Notes: generated from the sequence alone by a model not told the origin. A DNA stretch of 64,000 bases from Kaistella solincola (GCF_000812875.1 NZ_JSYK01000003.1:1116001-1180000), one strand, 5' to 3'; shown: positions 41,761 to 52,084, counted from the stretch's first letter. Program-made: numbers and translations.

Positions 41761-44700
41761 TTACATCATTTCCATTTTGAAACTCATGCTTTCGATGACT
41801 TTCAAAATCGCTTCCACTGTGTCCATGGAAGTTAAACACGGCACTCCGTTTTCCACCGATGTTCGGCGGATCTGGAAACCGTCTCTTTCCGACTGCTTTC
41901 CTTTGGTCATGGTGTTTACAATGTATTGAACTTTTCCGGTTTGTATTAAATCAATTAAATTAATTTCCGGATTTTCCTCGATTTTATAACCGATTTTTGT
42001 GCGGACGCCATTTTCTTTAAAATAATTTGCGGTTCCTTCCGTCGCCCAGATTTTAAAACCAATTTCCTGAAATCTGCGCGCAAGTTCACAAGCTTCAGCT
42101 TTGTGCTTATCAGCAACGGTGAATAAAATGGCACCGTGTAGCGGCATTTTTCTGCCTGCACCTACCAAACCTTTGTATAAAGCTTTTTCTAAAGTGACGT
42201 CTTTTCCCATCACTTCGCCGGTGGACTTCATTTCCGGTCCGAGGGAAATATCAACGCGCGTAAGTTTTGAAAATGAAAACACCGGAACTTTTACAAAAAC
42301 ACCTTTTTTCACCGGTGCTAAGCCGTTTTTATAACCAAGATCTTTCAGTTTTTTACCGAGAATCACTTTCGTTGCTAAATTTGCCATCGGGATTTCGGTG
42401 ATTTTCGATAGAAATGGTACAGTTCTGCTCGAGCGTGGATTTACTTCGATTACGTAAACACCGCCTTCAAAAAGCACGTATTGAATGTTCATTAAACCAA
42501 TAACATTTAAGCCTTTCGCCAGTCTTTCGGTATAATCAACCAAAGTCGCAATTTGCTCCGCAGTAATGTTTTGCGGTGGATAAACCGCGATGGAATCTCC
42601 GGAGTGAACTCCCGCCCTTTCGATGTGCTCCATAATTCCCGGGATTACCACCGTTTCACCATCACAAATCGCATCCACCTCAACTTCTTTTCCGGTTAAA
42701 TAGCGGTCGATCAAAATCGGATGTTCCGAATTTTCTTTCACCGCATTTTCCATATAATGCGCGAGCTCGGCTTCGTCATAAACGATTTCCATTGCCCGTC
42801 CACCGAGGACATAACTCGGACGAACCAGAACCGGAAAACCAATTTCTTTTGCGATAATTTCAGCTTCCTGTGCAGTGAAACAGGTTTTCCCTAAAGGTTG
42901 TGGAATTCCCATTTCCTGTAAAGCTGCTTCAAATTTATTTCTGTTTTCAGCGCGGTCTAAATCTTCCAGGGAAGTTCCGAGAATTTCCACGCCGTGAGCC
43001 GCTAATTTATCAGCTAAATTGATGGCTGTTTGTCCGCCGAACTGCACCACGACGCCTTTTGGTTTTTCCAGGTCGATGATGTTCATCACATCTTCTTCGG
43101 TCAATGGTTCAAAATATAACTTATCCGAAATTGAAAAATCGGTAGAAACTGTTTCCGGATTATTATTAATGATAATCGCTTCGTAACCCATTTCTTTAAT
43201 CGCCCAAACCGAATGAACTGTGGCGTAATCGAATTCTACACCTTGTCCGATGCGAATTGGTCCGGAACCCAGAACGATAATTTTTTCTTTTTCAGATGGA
43301 ATGCTTTCGTTTTCTTCTTCGTAAGTTCCGTAAAAATAAGGCGTTTCGCTTTCAAATTCTGCAGCGCACGTATCCACCATTTTATAAACCGGCATGATGC
43401 CGTTTTCTCGTCGGAATTCGAAAATTTCCTTTTGACCGGAATTCCATAAAGTTGCAATGCTGAGGTCGGAAAATCCTAATTTTTTAGCTTCCAATAAAAT
43501 TTCCGTGCTGAACTTATTTTCCGCAATTACTTTTTCAAAATCGATGAGCTTTTTAATTTTCCAGATAAAAAATTTATCTATTTTGCTCCACTCCACAATT
43601 TTTTCCCAGTCATAACCACGTCGTAAAGCGTCACCGATGATGAATAAACGCTCGTCATCACAAACGCGGATTCTTCTTTCGATTTCTTCGTCGGTTAAAG
43701 CTGCAGCGTCCTTCGATTTTAAACCGATGTGTCGCAAACCTGTTTCCAACGAGCGGATGGCTTTTTGTAAAGATTCTTCGAAATTTCTTCCGATCGCCAT
43801 CACTTCGCCGGTTGCTTTCATTTGTGTTGAAAGTCGGCGGTCCGCGGTCTCAAATTTATCAAATGGAAAGCGCGGAAATTTCGTTACCACATAATCGAGA
43901 GCCGGTTCAAAACATGCATAAGACGTTCGGGTCACGGGATTCATTATTTCATCTAAAGTAAGTCCGACGGCAATTTTTGCTGCAATTTTCGCAATCGGAT
44001 AACCGGTTGCTTTACTCGCTAAAGCGGAAGAGCGCGAAACTCTCGGGTTCACTTCGATGATATAATAGTCGTAAGAATTCGGATCTAAAGCGAGCTGGAC
44101 ATTACAGCCACCTTCAATTCCCAAAGCACGGATTATTTTTAAAGAGGAATTACGCAACATTTGATATTCGCGGTCGGACAACGTTTGCGACGGCGCAACA
44201 ACAATAGAATCTCCGGTGTGAATTCCCACGGGATCGATGTTTTCCATGTTACAAACCACAATCGCGTTGTCGTTTTTGTCGCGCATCACTTCGTACTCAA
44301 TTTCCTTGAAACCCGCGATTGATTTTTCAATTAAACATTGTGTTACCGGTGAATATTTAAGGCCAAAACTGGCAATTTCTTTAAGTTCGTCGTCATTATT
44401 AGCAATACCGCCGCCGGTTCCACCCATGGTAAAAGCCGGACGAACAATCACCGGATAGCCGATATTACGAGCGAATTCCAACGCTGACTGCACGGTGTTT
44501 ACAATATCAGATTCCGGTACCGGCTCATTCAGTTCACGCATTAAATTGCGGAACAAATCGCGGTCTTCAGCCTGATTGATTGCGGAAAGTTTCGTTCCCA
44601 AAACTTCCACTTTACATTCTTCTAAAATGCCGGAATTTTGAAGTTCCACCGCCATATTCAGTCCGGTTTGTCCGCCCAAAGTTGGCAAAAGCGCGTCTGG

Positions 44701-44946
44701 TCTCTCCTTCCTGATGATATGACTTACAAATTCCAGCGAAATCGGCTCGATATAAACTTTATCTGCGATTTCCACATCGGTCATAATCGTTGCAGGATTG
44801 GAATTGATGAGAATCACTTTGTAGCCTTCTTCACGCAGAGAAAGGCAGGCCTGGGTGCCGGCATAATCAAATTCTGCCGCCTGACCGATGATAATGGGAC
44901 CTGAACCAATAACTAATATCGTGTTTATATCTGCTCTTTTTGCCAT
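41761..44946 (-). CDS. carB: Carbamoyl-phosphate synthase, large subunit
   Basis: A 1061-aa protein with the usual duplicated ATP-grasp halves (first half: [20 protein letters not shown]; second: [20 protein letters not shown] at about 555) and a C-terminal MGS-like regulatory domain ([20 protein letters not shown]). It makes carbamoyl phosphate from bicarbonate, ammonia from CarA and two ATP. Two bases separate it from carA. Since argH is decayed in this locus, its product probably serves mostly the pyrimidine pathway. Confidence 0.98.
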   Translation of the reverse strand: MAKRADINTILVIGSGPIIIGQAAEFDYAGTQACLSLREEGYKVILINSNPATIMTDVEIADKVYIEPISLEFVSHIIRKERPDALLPTLGGQTGLNMAVELQNSGILEECKVEVLGTKLSAINQAEDRDLFRNLMRELNEPVPESDIVNTVQSALEFARNIGYPVIVRPAFTMGGTGGGIANNDDELKEIASFGLKYSPVTQCLIEKSIAGFKEIEYEVMRDKNDNAIVVCNMENIDPVGIHTGDSIVVAPSQTLSDREYQMLRNSSLKIIRALGIEGGCNVQLALDPNSYDYYIIEVNPRVSRSSALASKATGYPIAKIAAKIAVGLTLDEIMNPVTRTSYACFEPALDYVVTKFPRFPFDKFETADRRLSTQMKATGEVMAIGRNFEESLQKAIRSLETGLRHIGLKSKDAAALTDEEIERRIRVCDDERLFIIGDALRRGYDWEKIVEWSKIDKFFIWKIKKLIDFEKVIAENKFSTEILLEAKKLGFSDLSIATLWNSGQKEIFEFRRENGIMPVYKMVDTCAAEFESETPYFYGTYEEENESIPSEKEKIIVLGSGPIRIGQGVEFDYATVHSVWAIKEMGYEAIIINNNPETVSTDFSISDKLYFEPLTEEDVMNIIDLEKPKGVVVQFGGQTAINLADKLAAHGVEILGTSLEDLDRAENRNKFEAALQEMGIPQPLGKTCFTAQEAEIIAKEIGFPVLVRPSYVLGGRAMEIVYDEAELAHYMENAVKENSEHPILIDRYLTGKEVEVDAICDGETVVIPGIMEHIERAGVHSGDSIAVYPPQNITAEQIATLVDYTERLAKGLNVIGLMNIQYVLFEGGVYVIEVNPRSSRTVPFLSKITEIPMANLATKVILGKKLKDLGYKNGLAPVKKGVFVKVPVFSFSKLTRVDISLGPEMKSTGEVMGKDVTLEKALYKGLVGAGRKMPLHGAILFTVADKHKAEACELARRFQEIGFKIWATEGTANYFKENGVRTKIGYKIEENPEINLIDLIQTGKVQYIVNTMTKGKQSERDGFQIRRTSVENGVPCLTSMDTVEAILKVIESMSFKMEMM

Positions 44947-44948
44947 GC

Positions 44949-46037
44949 TTAGTTAGATAATTTTTTAAATTTAAATTCCTCCATTAATGTAATAAACTCA
45001 TCAAAAAGATAGTTCGCGTCTTCCGGGCCGGGGCTGGCTTCCGGATGATATTGCACCGAAAAGCATGGATGAATTTTATGTTTAAAACCTTCATTGGTTC
45101 TGTCATTCAAGGCCACGTGAGTTTCCACAAGGTCGGTGTTTTTTAAAGATTCCTGGTCAACCGCATAACCGTGGTTTTGTGAAGTAATGGCTACTTTATT
45201 TTTTGCTAAATCAAGAACGGGGTGATTGCCGCCACGGTGACCGAATTTTAGTTTGAAAGTTTTTGCACCGCACGCCAAACCGATCAGTTGGTGGCCGAGG
45301 CATATTCCAAAAATTGGCACTTTTCCCAGCAAATTTTTAATCATTTCAGTAGCGCCTTTTACATCTTCCGGATCACCGGGACCGTTTGAAAGCATCACGC
45401 CGTCTGGATTGATAAGCAGAATTTCTTCCGCCGTGGTATCCTGTGAAACCACAATAACATCGCAATCTCTTTGTGCCAGTTCGCGTAAAATCCCATGTTT
45501 GGAACCGTAATCTACCAAAACCACTTTCAAGCCTCTTCCAGGATTTGCAAAAGACGTTTTAGTAGAAACCTGCGCCACTTGATCGGTTGGAAAAACCGTG
45601 TTTTTTAAGCTTTCAACAACTTCAGATTCTACCGCCTTTTCGTCCACAATTTTGCCTTTTACCACACCGGAAGTTCGGAGAACGCGAGTTAATCGTCGCG
45701 TATCGATCCCACTGATTCCTGAGAGATTTCTTTTTTTGAAGAATTCATCCAAATCCATTTGCGTACGGAAATTAGAGGGAAAATCACAGACTTCTTTTAC
45801 GATTAAACCTTTAATAGCCGGCTCGATACTTTCGTAATCATCGCGGTTGATGCCGTAATTTCCGATGAGCGGATAGGTCATGCAAACGATTTGGCCACAA
45901 TAAGACGGATCGGAAATAAGTTCCTGATAGCCTGTCATTCCGGTATTGAAAACCACTTCACCTTCGGTGTCGGTCTCCACTCCGAAACTTTGCCCGTGGA
46001 AAACCTCGCCTGTTTCTAAAATTAGTTTCTTTTTCAT
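44949..46037 (-). CDS. carA: Carbamoyl-phosphate synthase, small (glutaminase) subunit
   Basis: A 362-aa protein from the ATG at 46037 (a TTG precedes it). N-terminal small-subunit domain ([33 protein letters not shown]) and a C-terminal class I glutamine amidotransferase with the nucleophile in [13 protein letters not shown] and the [10 protein letters not shown] catalytic His/Glu. It releases ammonia from glutamine and channels it to CarB. Middle gene of pyrB-carA-carB, 72 bp after pyrB. Confidence 0.97.
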   Translation of the reverse strand: MKKKLILETGEVFHGQSFGVETDTEGEVVFNTGMTGYQELISDPSYCGQIVCMTYPLIGNYGINRDDYESIEPAIKGLIVKEVCDFPSNFRTQMDLDEFFKKRNLSGISGIDTRRLTRVLRTSGVVKGKIVDEKAVESEVVESLKNTVFPTDQVAQVSTKTSFANPGRGLKVVLVDYGSKHGILRELAQRDCDVIVVSQDTTAEEILLINPDGVMLSNGPGDPEDVKGATEMIKNLLGKVPIFGICLGHQLIGLACGAKTFKLKFGHRGGNHPVLDLAKNKVAITSQNHGYAVDQESLKNTDLVETHVALNDRTNEGFKHKIHPCFSVQYHPEASPGPEDANYLFDEFITLMEEFKFKKLSN

Positions 46038-46109
46038 CAATTTTTTATTTGTATAAGGTCGGGATGTAAAAAGTACAATGTTTCAACTATCTGTACCTTA
46101 CGCTTCAAT

Positions 46110-47006
46110 TTACTTAAACTCAAACCCTTTTGCTTCCAAAGCTGTTTTTAAAATCGCCATTCTGGCGAAAACGCCGTTTTCCATTTGTTTGAAAATTCGG
46201 GAGCGGCTGCATTCCACCAAATCTGCATCGATTTCCACACCTCGATTTATCGGTGCCGGATGCATAATTATTGCGCCTTTTTTCATTGCTTTTTCGCGTT
46301 CTTTCGTCAAACCGAATTTGCGGTGGTATTTGTCGGCAGAAAATTTCATTTTTTTGTCATTTTCGTGTCTTTCATGCTGAATTCTGAGCAGCATTACCAC
46401 ATCAACTTCTTTTACCAAATCATCGATCGATAAATAGGTTCCATTAATTATTGTTCCTTCATCAAACCATTCTTCCGGTCCGGAAAAATATACTTTCGCA
46501 CCTAATTTTCTTAAAACTTCGGCGTTGGAATTGGCGACGCGGCTGTGTTTTACATCACCCACAATTCCTATTTTTAAACCTTTAAAATCACCGAATTCCT
46601 GCTGAATGGTCATTAAATCCAAAAGATTTTGGGAAGGATGATTACCGGTTCCGTCACCACCGTTGATTATAGAAATATCGATGTTTTTAAATTCATCGTA
46701 AAATTTCTCCTTTTTGTGGCGAATAACGCAAAGATCAATTCCGATGCTTTTCAAAGTTTTCACTGTGTCGTAAAGCGATTCGCCTTTGTTTACCGAGCTT
46801 GCTGAAACATCAAAAGGGACAACGTTTAAGCCTAATTTTCTTTCAGCAACATCAAAACTTGTTTTCGTGCGCGTACTGTCTTCAAAAAAAAGGTTCGCTA
46901 CATGGATTTCGCTGGTGGCTTTCAAAACTTTACCTTTTGAAAATTCGGTGGCTTCTTCCAGCAATTTGTGGATTTTTTCTACGGATAAATCGGCGGTTCT
47001 GAGCAT
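46110..47006 (-). CDS. pyrB: Aspartate carbamoyltransferase, catalytic subunit
   Basis: A 298-aa protein from the ATG at 47006. The carbamoyl-phosphate motif is [12 protein letters not shown] near 40-51 and the aspartate loop is [12 protein letters not shown] near 255. It condenses carbamoyl phosphate with aspartate, the first committed pyrimidine step. No pyrI regulatory subunit follows; carA and carB do. A longer in-frame start at 47042 would begin inside the leader terminator hairpin, so the internal ATG is preferred. Transcription seems to start at about 47127 and to pass through a leader peptide and an intrinsic terminator. Confidence 0.96.
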   Translation of the reverse strand: MLRTADLSVEKIHKLLEEATEFSKGKVLKATSEIHVANLFFEDSTRTKTSFDVAERKLGLNVVPFDVSASSVNKGESLYDTVKTLKSIGIDLCVIRHKKEKFYDEFKNIDISIINGGDGTGNHPSQNLLDLMTIQQEFGDFKGLKIGIVGDVKHSRVANSNAEVLRKLGAKVYFSGPEEWFDEGTIINGTYLSIDDLVKEVDVVMLLRIQHERHENDKKMKFSADKYHRKFGLTKEREKAMKKGAIIMHPAPINRGVEIDADLVECSRSRIFKQMENGVFARMAILKTALEAKGFEFK

Positions 47007-47031
47007 AATTTTAGTTTTTAAATCAAAAAAA

Positions 47032-47054
47032 AACGAAGCCAAAATGACTTCGTT
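47032..47054 (-). terminator. Intrinsic terminator (attenuator) in the pyrB leader
   Basis: On the minus strand: AACGAAGTCA / TGGCTTCGTT, ten pairs with one G-U, loop TTT, followed by at least seven T. It lies 25 bp upstream of the pyrB ATG and within the same transcript. No complete gene lies upstream on this strand, so its natural role is control of pyrB-carA-carB. Confidence 0.8.
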
Positions 47055-47056
47055 TG

Positions 47057-47125
47057 TTAATAAATATCGTGATTATCGGCATTGCTGCCTTTATGTAAAT
47101 CGTCTAATGGAAATATTCTTTTCAT
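47057..47125 (-). CDS. Predicted pyr leader peptide, 22 aa
   Basis: ATG at 47125 encodes [22 protein letters not shown], stop TAA at 47057-47059. The stop lies two bases before the attenuator stem, so a ribosome finishing the peptide would cover the stem's left arm and block termination. Within the frame is a GGCA-GCAA-TGCC hairpin (47078-47089), and the start codon itself can pair in CTAATG/CATTAG (47103-47128). This resembles the logic of E. coli pyrBI, where a translated leader tracks RNA polymerase. No sequence similarity to PyrL is seen. Confidence 0.55.
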   Translation of the reverse strand: MKRIFPLDDLHKGSNADNHDIY

Positions 47126-47131
47126 TAGATG

Positions 47132-47139
47132 CAAAGATA
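47132..47139 (-). promoter_or_regulatory. Predicted -7 box of the pyr operon
   Basis: TATCTTTG on the minus strand, a perfect TAnnTTTG match. Transcription would begin close to 47127, only a few bases upstream of the leader-peptide ATG. A good -33 TTTG was not found. Confidence 0.6.
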
Positions 47140-47235
47140 TAAATTTTTCTGAAATCTGAAAATGGTTTTCACATTTTAAAACAATTTCTCTGTAATAGCG
47201 GCTTTCCCAATAACTTTAATATTTTTGTTAAAATG

Positions 47236-48073
47236 GATTTTTATGGGCGCAAAGGATAGGATGATTCTCAGTTTGCTTCAGGAAGAGTCAACTATTTTAA
47301 GAAAAACGATTTAAAGTTCCTGCTAAAACAGCCATCGACGACGCCAGCAATTTTTCGGATTTTCCACGCGTCATCTGTGCGTAAACCGAATTGTAATTTA
47401 ATGTTTTGAAATTCAGGTGATACGTCGTGCTTTCGCGGTTAAAATCAGGAAGGAAGAACCGTAACCGCCGCAGAACCCAAAGGACTTTCATTAATGATGT
47501 TCACCAATAAAAGCATTTCAGCATCGTCTGTCAAAGCTTCCGCTTAAGCGCCAAACCACAAACCGAACGACGACGGCATGGCGATTTGAAAATGCGTGTA
47601 GCCGGTAAGCAAAACATTTTTATGCTGATTGGCGAGGCGAATTAGCAATTGAAATAATTGGTCGGTTAAGCCGCCAATTTTCCGGATTTCATCCAACAAA
47701 TACAGTTTAATATCCAGCAAAACCTGATCGTTTCTGGAACGAGCAGTGTGTATTTTTTACCTGCTAAACCGAGCTTTTTTATTAAAATAGCTTCAATTTG
47801 CGAATGGATATCTTCAGCTTCCGGATCGATTTCGAAAGTATTATTTTGGATTTCTTCTAAAATTTCGTTTAAAACTGAAAGCAAATCCAGCGATTCTTTT
47901 TGCGAAATCAAGCCGATTTCCGCCAACATTTTGCAGTGCGCCATCGAACCAAAAACATCATATTTTGCCAGTCGGTCATCGAAATCCAAATCTTTCCCGA
48001 CGGTGAAACGGTTCACCAAATCATCGGTTAAAGATTGGTCTTTTTGCCATATTTCTTCATCATTTTCTTTAAT
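47236..48073 (-). pseudogene. argH: Decayed argininosuccinate lyase gene
   Basis: Frames on the minus strand read as ArgH in pieces: IWQKDQSLTDDLVNRFTVGK, AEDIHSQIEAILIKKLG, then after a frameshift HTARSRNDQVLL and LTGYTHFQIAMPSSFGLWFG, then SLNYN-VYAQMTRGKSEKLLA-like NYNSVYAQMTRGK. Defects: no start codon in frame; one A lost from a run (T-run 47753-47758, GKK-IHTARS); a nonsense TAA at 47544-47546 where GAYAEA is expected; two small indels near 47450-47475; a stop at 47297-47299; only traces (LPEA...ESSYPLRP) of the C-terminal catalytic part. ArgH makes arginine and fumarate from argininosuccinate, so arginine synthesis is probably lost unless another copy exists. Confidence 0.9.
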
Positions 48074-48214
48074 TTAAAACATTTTTTACCGGCTGTTTAC
48101 AGTATTTTTCTAAAATTTTGATATAAAAATCAATGCCTTCCTTTAGCAGATTATTTATCTTGAGAATTTATATCTAAATTTTTTTCGCTTCTATCAAATA
48201 TTGCTCATTTATTA

Positions 48215-48222
48215 TATATTTG
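48215..48222 (+). promoter_or_regulatory. Predicted -7 box of the InsA-like gene
   Basis: TATATTTG, a perfect TAnnTTTG match, 16 bp upstream of the ATG at 48239. Confidence 0.55.
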
Positions 48223-48238
48223 CTAAAAAGATATATTT

Positions 48239-48655
48239 ATGCCGAATTCCTGTCCGAAATGCAATCAGCAAAATATTGTGAAAAGCGGTATTATTAAAGA
48301 ACGGCAACGTTTTTTGTGCAAAGACTGCAAATACTACTTCACGGTTAAAAAACTCGGTAAGCAGATTGATGATTACGTGGTGACAAAAGCACTTCAGCTT
48401 TATCTGGAAGGTCTGAGTTACCGCGAAATAGAACGGATTATCGGTGTTTCACACAACACGGTAAGTTCCTGGATTAAGAAATATAACATTACGCGGCCGC
48501 CGCATTCCGATTTTCATCCGGTTTACAAAGTTTTTAAACAAAACGAGCTTATACAGTATATGTCCAAAGAGGAAAATCTAAAAGGCTCCGGACTTGTTAT
48601 CACAGAATTTGGGGACAAATACATGATGATTAAATGGGAAAGGTTTAAGAAATAA
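48239..48655 (+). CDS. InsA-like zinc-ribbon HTH protein without a transposase partner
   Basis: A 138-aa protein. N-terminal zinc ribbon (CPKCNQQNIVKSG, FLCKDCKYYFTV) and a helix-turn-helix (ALQLYLEGLSYREIERIIGV, SHNTVSSWIKKY) as in IS1 InsA. The C-terminal 45 residues (FKQNELIQYMSKEENLKGSG...) are not InsA-like. No InsB catalytic gene, terminal inverted repeats or target duplication are visible, so it looks like a domesticated regulator, not an active IS. The porin-transporter-kinase locus starts 139 bp downstream; it could be the DNA-binding output for that locus, but this is conjecture. Confidence 0.75.
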   Translation: MPNSCPKCNQQNIVKSGIIKERQRFLCKDCKYYFTVKKLGKQIDDYVVTKALQLYLEGLSYREIERIIGVSHNTVSSWIKKYNITRPPHSDFHPVYKVFKQNELIQYMSKEENLKGSGLVITEFGDKYMMIKWERFKK

Positions 48656-48656
48656 A

Positions 48657-48682
48657 TTTCCCCGTATTTGGGAATTTTTTTT
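48657..48682 (+). terminator. Probable terminator after the InsA-like gene
   Basis: Short stem TTCCC / GGGAA around CGTATTT followed by eight T. The stem is only five pairs, so efficiency is uncertain. Confidence 0.5.
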
Positions 48683-48794
48683 CAATGTGGATTTGTAGCT
48701 ATATGCATTACACTTGTATATATTAAATTTCTTCAGATAGATTTTTAGTTTCAATTTAGTTTCAGCAAAAAACTAAACTAAAAATTATTAATCC

Positions 48795-50114
48795 ATGAAG
48801 AAAACTGCTGTTTTATTAGGAATTATTTCTTCGCTTATATTTTCAGATTTTCTCGTGGCGCAGGACACGCCCACCAACGAAGAGCTTTTGAAAAGAATCG
48901 AAGCTCTGGAAGCTGAGAAAAAAGCACCGAAGGAATGGGACGTTTCCCTATACGGTTGGGTGCGCACCGAATATAATTTTGACAGCAGACAATCCGCGTA
49001 CACCCGCGAGCTGCAACTCAATCTTTATCCACTGGATGAAAAACTAGACGCAAACGGAAACGATATAAACGCTGCCGGCGGAAGTAATATTTTAGCAATT
49101 ACGTCGCGTGTCGGCATCCGTTTTCGTGGTCCGGATGTATGGGGCGCAAAAGCCACCGGACATATTGAAGCTGATTTTTACGGAAATACAGAGCTCAATA
49201 AAAGCTCAGCAGGTACGGGAAGTACCGGCTTGATGAGACTTCGCCACGCAACAGCAACTTTGGCCTGGCCAAAAACTGCGGTAACTTTCGGACAAACCTG
49301 GTATCCCACTGTAATTCCTGATGTTTTTCCTGGAGTAATGAACTTTAACAGCGGCATTTTATTCAATCCTTTTGGATGGGCAGGTCAGGTAAAAGTTGCA
49401 CAGAAATTAAGTCCGGAGCTTACATTTACGGTTGTTGCGTATAAAGACCGCGAATTTCAAACCGCAAACGCTACCGGCGCTTCACCGAACAGCGCAGTAT
49501 TCAACTCTGCCCTTCCCACTTTCCACGGACAGCTGCAATACAAAAATAAAAACGTCACCGCCGGTGCAGGCGCAGAATACCGGTCCATAAAACCGGTAAT
49601 TGAAAATGCAGGTTTGGCTTCTGATGAAACGGTAAAATCTGAGCTCTTTTTCGGGTATTTTAAATACGCGAACGAAAAAATAATCACCAAATTATACGGA
49701 ATTACAGGCAGAAATCTGCATCATCTGGTCATGCTCGGCGGTTTTGCCGGTTATACGGAAACCAACGGTCAGGAATCTTATGAGGCTTCCAAAACTTCCT
49801 CTTTCTGGGTAGATGTTGCCAGCGCAAATGCGAAAGTTGCGCCCGGTGTTTTCTTCGGTTATACTAAAAATTCCGGTGTCGATGCTGGTTTTAAAAATCT
49901 TTACGTGCGCGGTGCCGCGGCACAACGAATTATCGACGATGTTTGGCGCGCATCTGCCCGCGTGGAATTCAAACAGAATAAATTCAATATCGCGCCCGAA
50001 ATAGAATATACAGCTGCTACCTGGGGCGATGTTAATACAGAAGGTCAGGCGCAAAATAATCTGAAAGATGTGGGCAATTTCCGTGCGATGCTACGGGTGA
50101 TGTACTCCTTTTAA
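48795..50114 (+). CDS. Outer-membrane porin, DcaP-like
   Basis: A 439-aa protein with a signal peptide (MKKTAVLLGIISSLIFSDFL, cleavage after AQ), a short coiled coil (NEELLKRIEALEAEKK) as in trimeric DcaP porins, and a beta-barrel region with alternating hydrophobic residues ending in the typical C-terminal Phe (MLRVMYSF). Motifs such as GIRFRGPDVWGAKATGHIEA, then DFYGN, and TFGQTWYPTVIPDVFPG support the porin call. It probably admits small anions or carboxylates for the MHS transporter encoded 44 bp downstream. The upstream spacer has a weak TTTG/TACACTTG promoter candidate. Confidence 0.85.
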   Translation: MKKTAVLLGIISSLIFSDFLVAQDTPTNEELLKRIEALEAEKKAPKEWDVSLYGWVRTEYNFDSRQSAYTRELQLNLYPLDEKLDANGNDINAAGGSNILAITSRVGIRFRGPDVWGAKATGHIEADFYGNTELNKSSAGTGSTGLMRLRHATATLAWPKTAVTFGQTWYPTVIPDVFPGVMNFNSGILFNPFGWAGQVKVAQKLSPELTFTVVAYKDREFQTANATGASPNSAVFNSALPTFHGQLQYKNKNVTAGAGAEYRSIKPVIENAGLASDETVKSELFFGYFKYANEKIITKLYGITGRNLHHLVMLGGFAGYTETNGQESYEASKTSSFWVDVASANAKVAPGVFFGYTKNSGVDAGFKNLYVRGAAAQRIIDDVWRASARVEFKQNKFNIAPEIEYTAATWGDVNTEGQAQNNLKDVGNFRAMLRVMYSF

Positions 50115-50158
50115 GCAGTTTTCTTATCAAATCTAAAATCAAAAAAAAACAAGTAATT

Positions 50159-51790
50159 ATGGCCAAAAAATTTAAATCTCAGGAGGAGCATGATGCTTAT
50201 GTCGCCGAGAAAAAAAAGAACAAAACCATTTGGGGCGTCATCATGGCGTCGTCACTCGGGACGCTGATTGAGTGGTATGATTTCTACATATTCGGAAGTT
50301 TAGCCGTGGTTTTAGCGACCAAGTTTTTCCCGGCAGATAACCCAACAGCCGCGTTTCTTTCAACTTTAGCAACTTTTGCTGCAGGATTCGTTGTTCGGCC
50401 TTTTGGGGCATTATTCTTTGGAAGACTGGGCGACATCATCGGTAGAAAATATACCTTTTTGGTAACGCTTCTCATCATGGGTTTTTCAACCTTCCTCATC
50501 GGTTGCGTTCCGGAATATGAAACCATTGGTTATGCTGCACCGGTTTTGGTTTTAATCCTGAGACTTTTACAGGGATTAGCATTAGGTGGTGAATATGGCG
50601 GTGCCGCAACGTATGTAGCAGAATATTCGCAACCGCACCGGCGTGGTTACTGGACTTCATGGATCCAAACCACTGCAACTGCTGGTTTATTTATTTCGTT
50701 GATTGTAATTCTAGTAACCAAAACCTCGCTTTCTGCGGAAGAATTTGACAGTTGGGGCTGGAGAATTCCATTCTGGATTTCCATTTTAATGGTGGGAGTT
50801 TCGTATATCATCCGACGGAATATGGCAGAATCTCCACTTTTTGCGAAAGCGAAAAAAGAGGGAAAAACCTCGAAAAATCCATTAAAAGAAAGTTTCGGCA
50901 ATAAGTTCAACTTCAAATTTGTTTTGCTGGCGCTGTTCGGAGCCGTCATGGGACAAGGCGTTATCTGGTACACGGGACAATTCTACGCAATGAGCTTTAT
51001 GCAGAAAGTGATGAACATAGAATCGTCACAGGTTGACACGATGATGGCACTGGCACTTTTTGTCGCAACACCGCTTTTTGTACTCTTCGGTTGGTTATCC
51101 GACAAAGTTGGTAGAAAACCGATTATGATGATCGGGATGTTACTCGCCATTATCGCCTACCGCCCGATTTACAAAGCCATGTACAATTCGGTTCAAATCG
51201 AAAGCAAAGTCATTGCAAAAAATGGTTTAACGGAGAAAAGAACTGCTAAAGCACACGCAAAAATTCCGACAGACAGCTTGATTACTTTTCACCAGGAAAA
51301 AATCTTTACTGATGGAACGTTATTGAAAAAAGACAGCATCGTACACTGGGCTGCAGCCGGACCAATTATGGTTGACGGAAAAGCTGAAGCGCCACTCATC
51401 AAACAGTCGATTACCGTAAATCCTGACACGCGCTGGTATTTGATTTTATTGGTCTTTATACAGGTGGTTTTTGTAACAATGGTTTACGGTCCTATCGCAG
51501 CCTTTTTGGTGGAAATGTTTCCACTAAAAATCCGCTACACATCGATGTCGCTTCCGTATCATATCGGGAATGGAGTGTTCGGCGGACTGCTTCCGGCCGT
51601 AGCGACCTATCTGGTGACTTCCGGTAAAGATGCCGGTCATGCTGAATGGTATCTCGAAGGTTTATGGTATCCGATCGTCGTTGCCGCGGTTTGTCTGGTC
51701 ATCGGAACACTTTATCTGAAAACCAAAAATAAAAGCTTAACCGAAGATGAATTTATAGAAACGCCGGCAGAAATTTCCGTGCCAGAATAA
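50159..51790 (+). CDS. MHS-family MFS transporter (metabolite:proton symporter)
   Basis: A 543-aa protein with twelve predicted membrane helices. The first loop GRLGDIIGRKYTFLVTLLIM matches the MFS signature, and GTLIEWYDFYIFGSLAVVLA is characteristic of the metabolite:H+ symporter family (KgtP, ShiA, ProP). A soluble insert of about 90 residues (about 345-425; KAMYNSVQIESKVIAKNGL...) sits after helix 8, probably periplasmic, and is unlike the E. coli members. By context with acs, prpE and the porin, short-chain carboxylates are a likely substrate. Confidence 0.88.
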   Translation: MAKKFKSQEEHDAYVAEKKKNKTIWGVIMASSLGTLIEWYDFYIFGSLAVVLATKFFPADNPTAAFLSTLATFAAGFVVRPFGALFFGRLGDIIGRKYTFLVTLLIMGFSTFLIGCVPEYETIGYAAPVLVLILRLLQGLALGGEYGGAATYVAEYSQPHRRGYWTSWIQTTATAGLFISLIVILVTKTSLSAEEFDSWGWRIPFWISILMVGVSYIIRRNMAESPLFAKAKKEGKTSKNPLKESFGNKFNFKFVLLALFGAVMGQGVIWYTGQFYAMSFMQKVMNIESSQVDTMMALALFVATPLFVLFGWLSDKVGRKPIMMIGMLLAIIAYRPIYKAMYNSVQIESKVIAKNGLTEKRTAKAHAKIPTDSLITFHQEKIFTDGTLLKKDSIVHWAAAGPIMVDGKAEAPLIKQSITVNPDTRWYLILLVFIQVVFVTMVYGPIAAFLVEMFPLKIRYTSMSLPYHIGNGVFGGLLPAVATYLVTSGKDAGHAEWYLEGLWYPIVVAAVCLVIGTLYLKTKNKSLTEDEFIETPAEISVPE

Positions 51791-51842
51791 GGCTTTTTAG
51801 CGCATTATCTTCAAAATTTAGTAACTTTAAACAGGAAAAAAA

Positions 51843-52070
51843 ATGGATCAAGTAAAAAAAATATTAGGAATTGTCTGGATGCTTTTAGCGCTCGTAGTCG
51901 CATATTACGGTTTGACAATGTTCGGAATTCCAAAAGTGATGTCCGACAAACAGGAAGACAATGTTTTCGGCTGGATTATCCTCACCGTTTTAATGCCGAT
52001 TATCGTCGGTGGTTTAGGAATTTTCGGTTGGTATTCTTTCACGGGCGAATACGCGGACGATAAAATTTAA
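51843..52070 (+). CDS. DUF6814 small membrane protein
   Basis: A 75-aa protein with two hydrophobic helices (IVWMLLALVVAYYGLTMFGI; IILTVLMPIIVGGLGIFGWY). It belongs by look to DUF6814, small proteins found beside MHS transporters in Bacteroidetes, possibly an accessory subunit. It lies 52 bp after the transporter gene and is followed by a terminator-like hairpin. Confidence 0.75.
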   Translation: MDQVKKILGIVWMLLALVVAYYGLTMFGIPKVMSDKQEDNVFGWIILTVLMPIIVGGLGIFGWYSFTGEYADDKI

Positions 52071-52084
52071 TTAAACTGAACACT

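Noticed and set aside
48239-48655. Complete IS1-type insertion sequence
   Set aside because: No InsB, no terminal inverted repeats and no target duplication were found.
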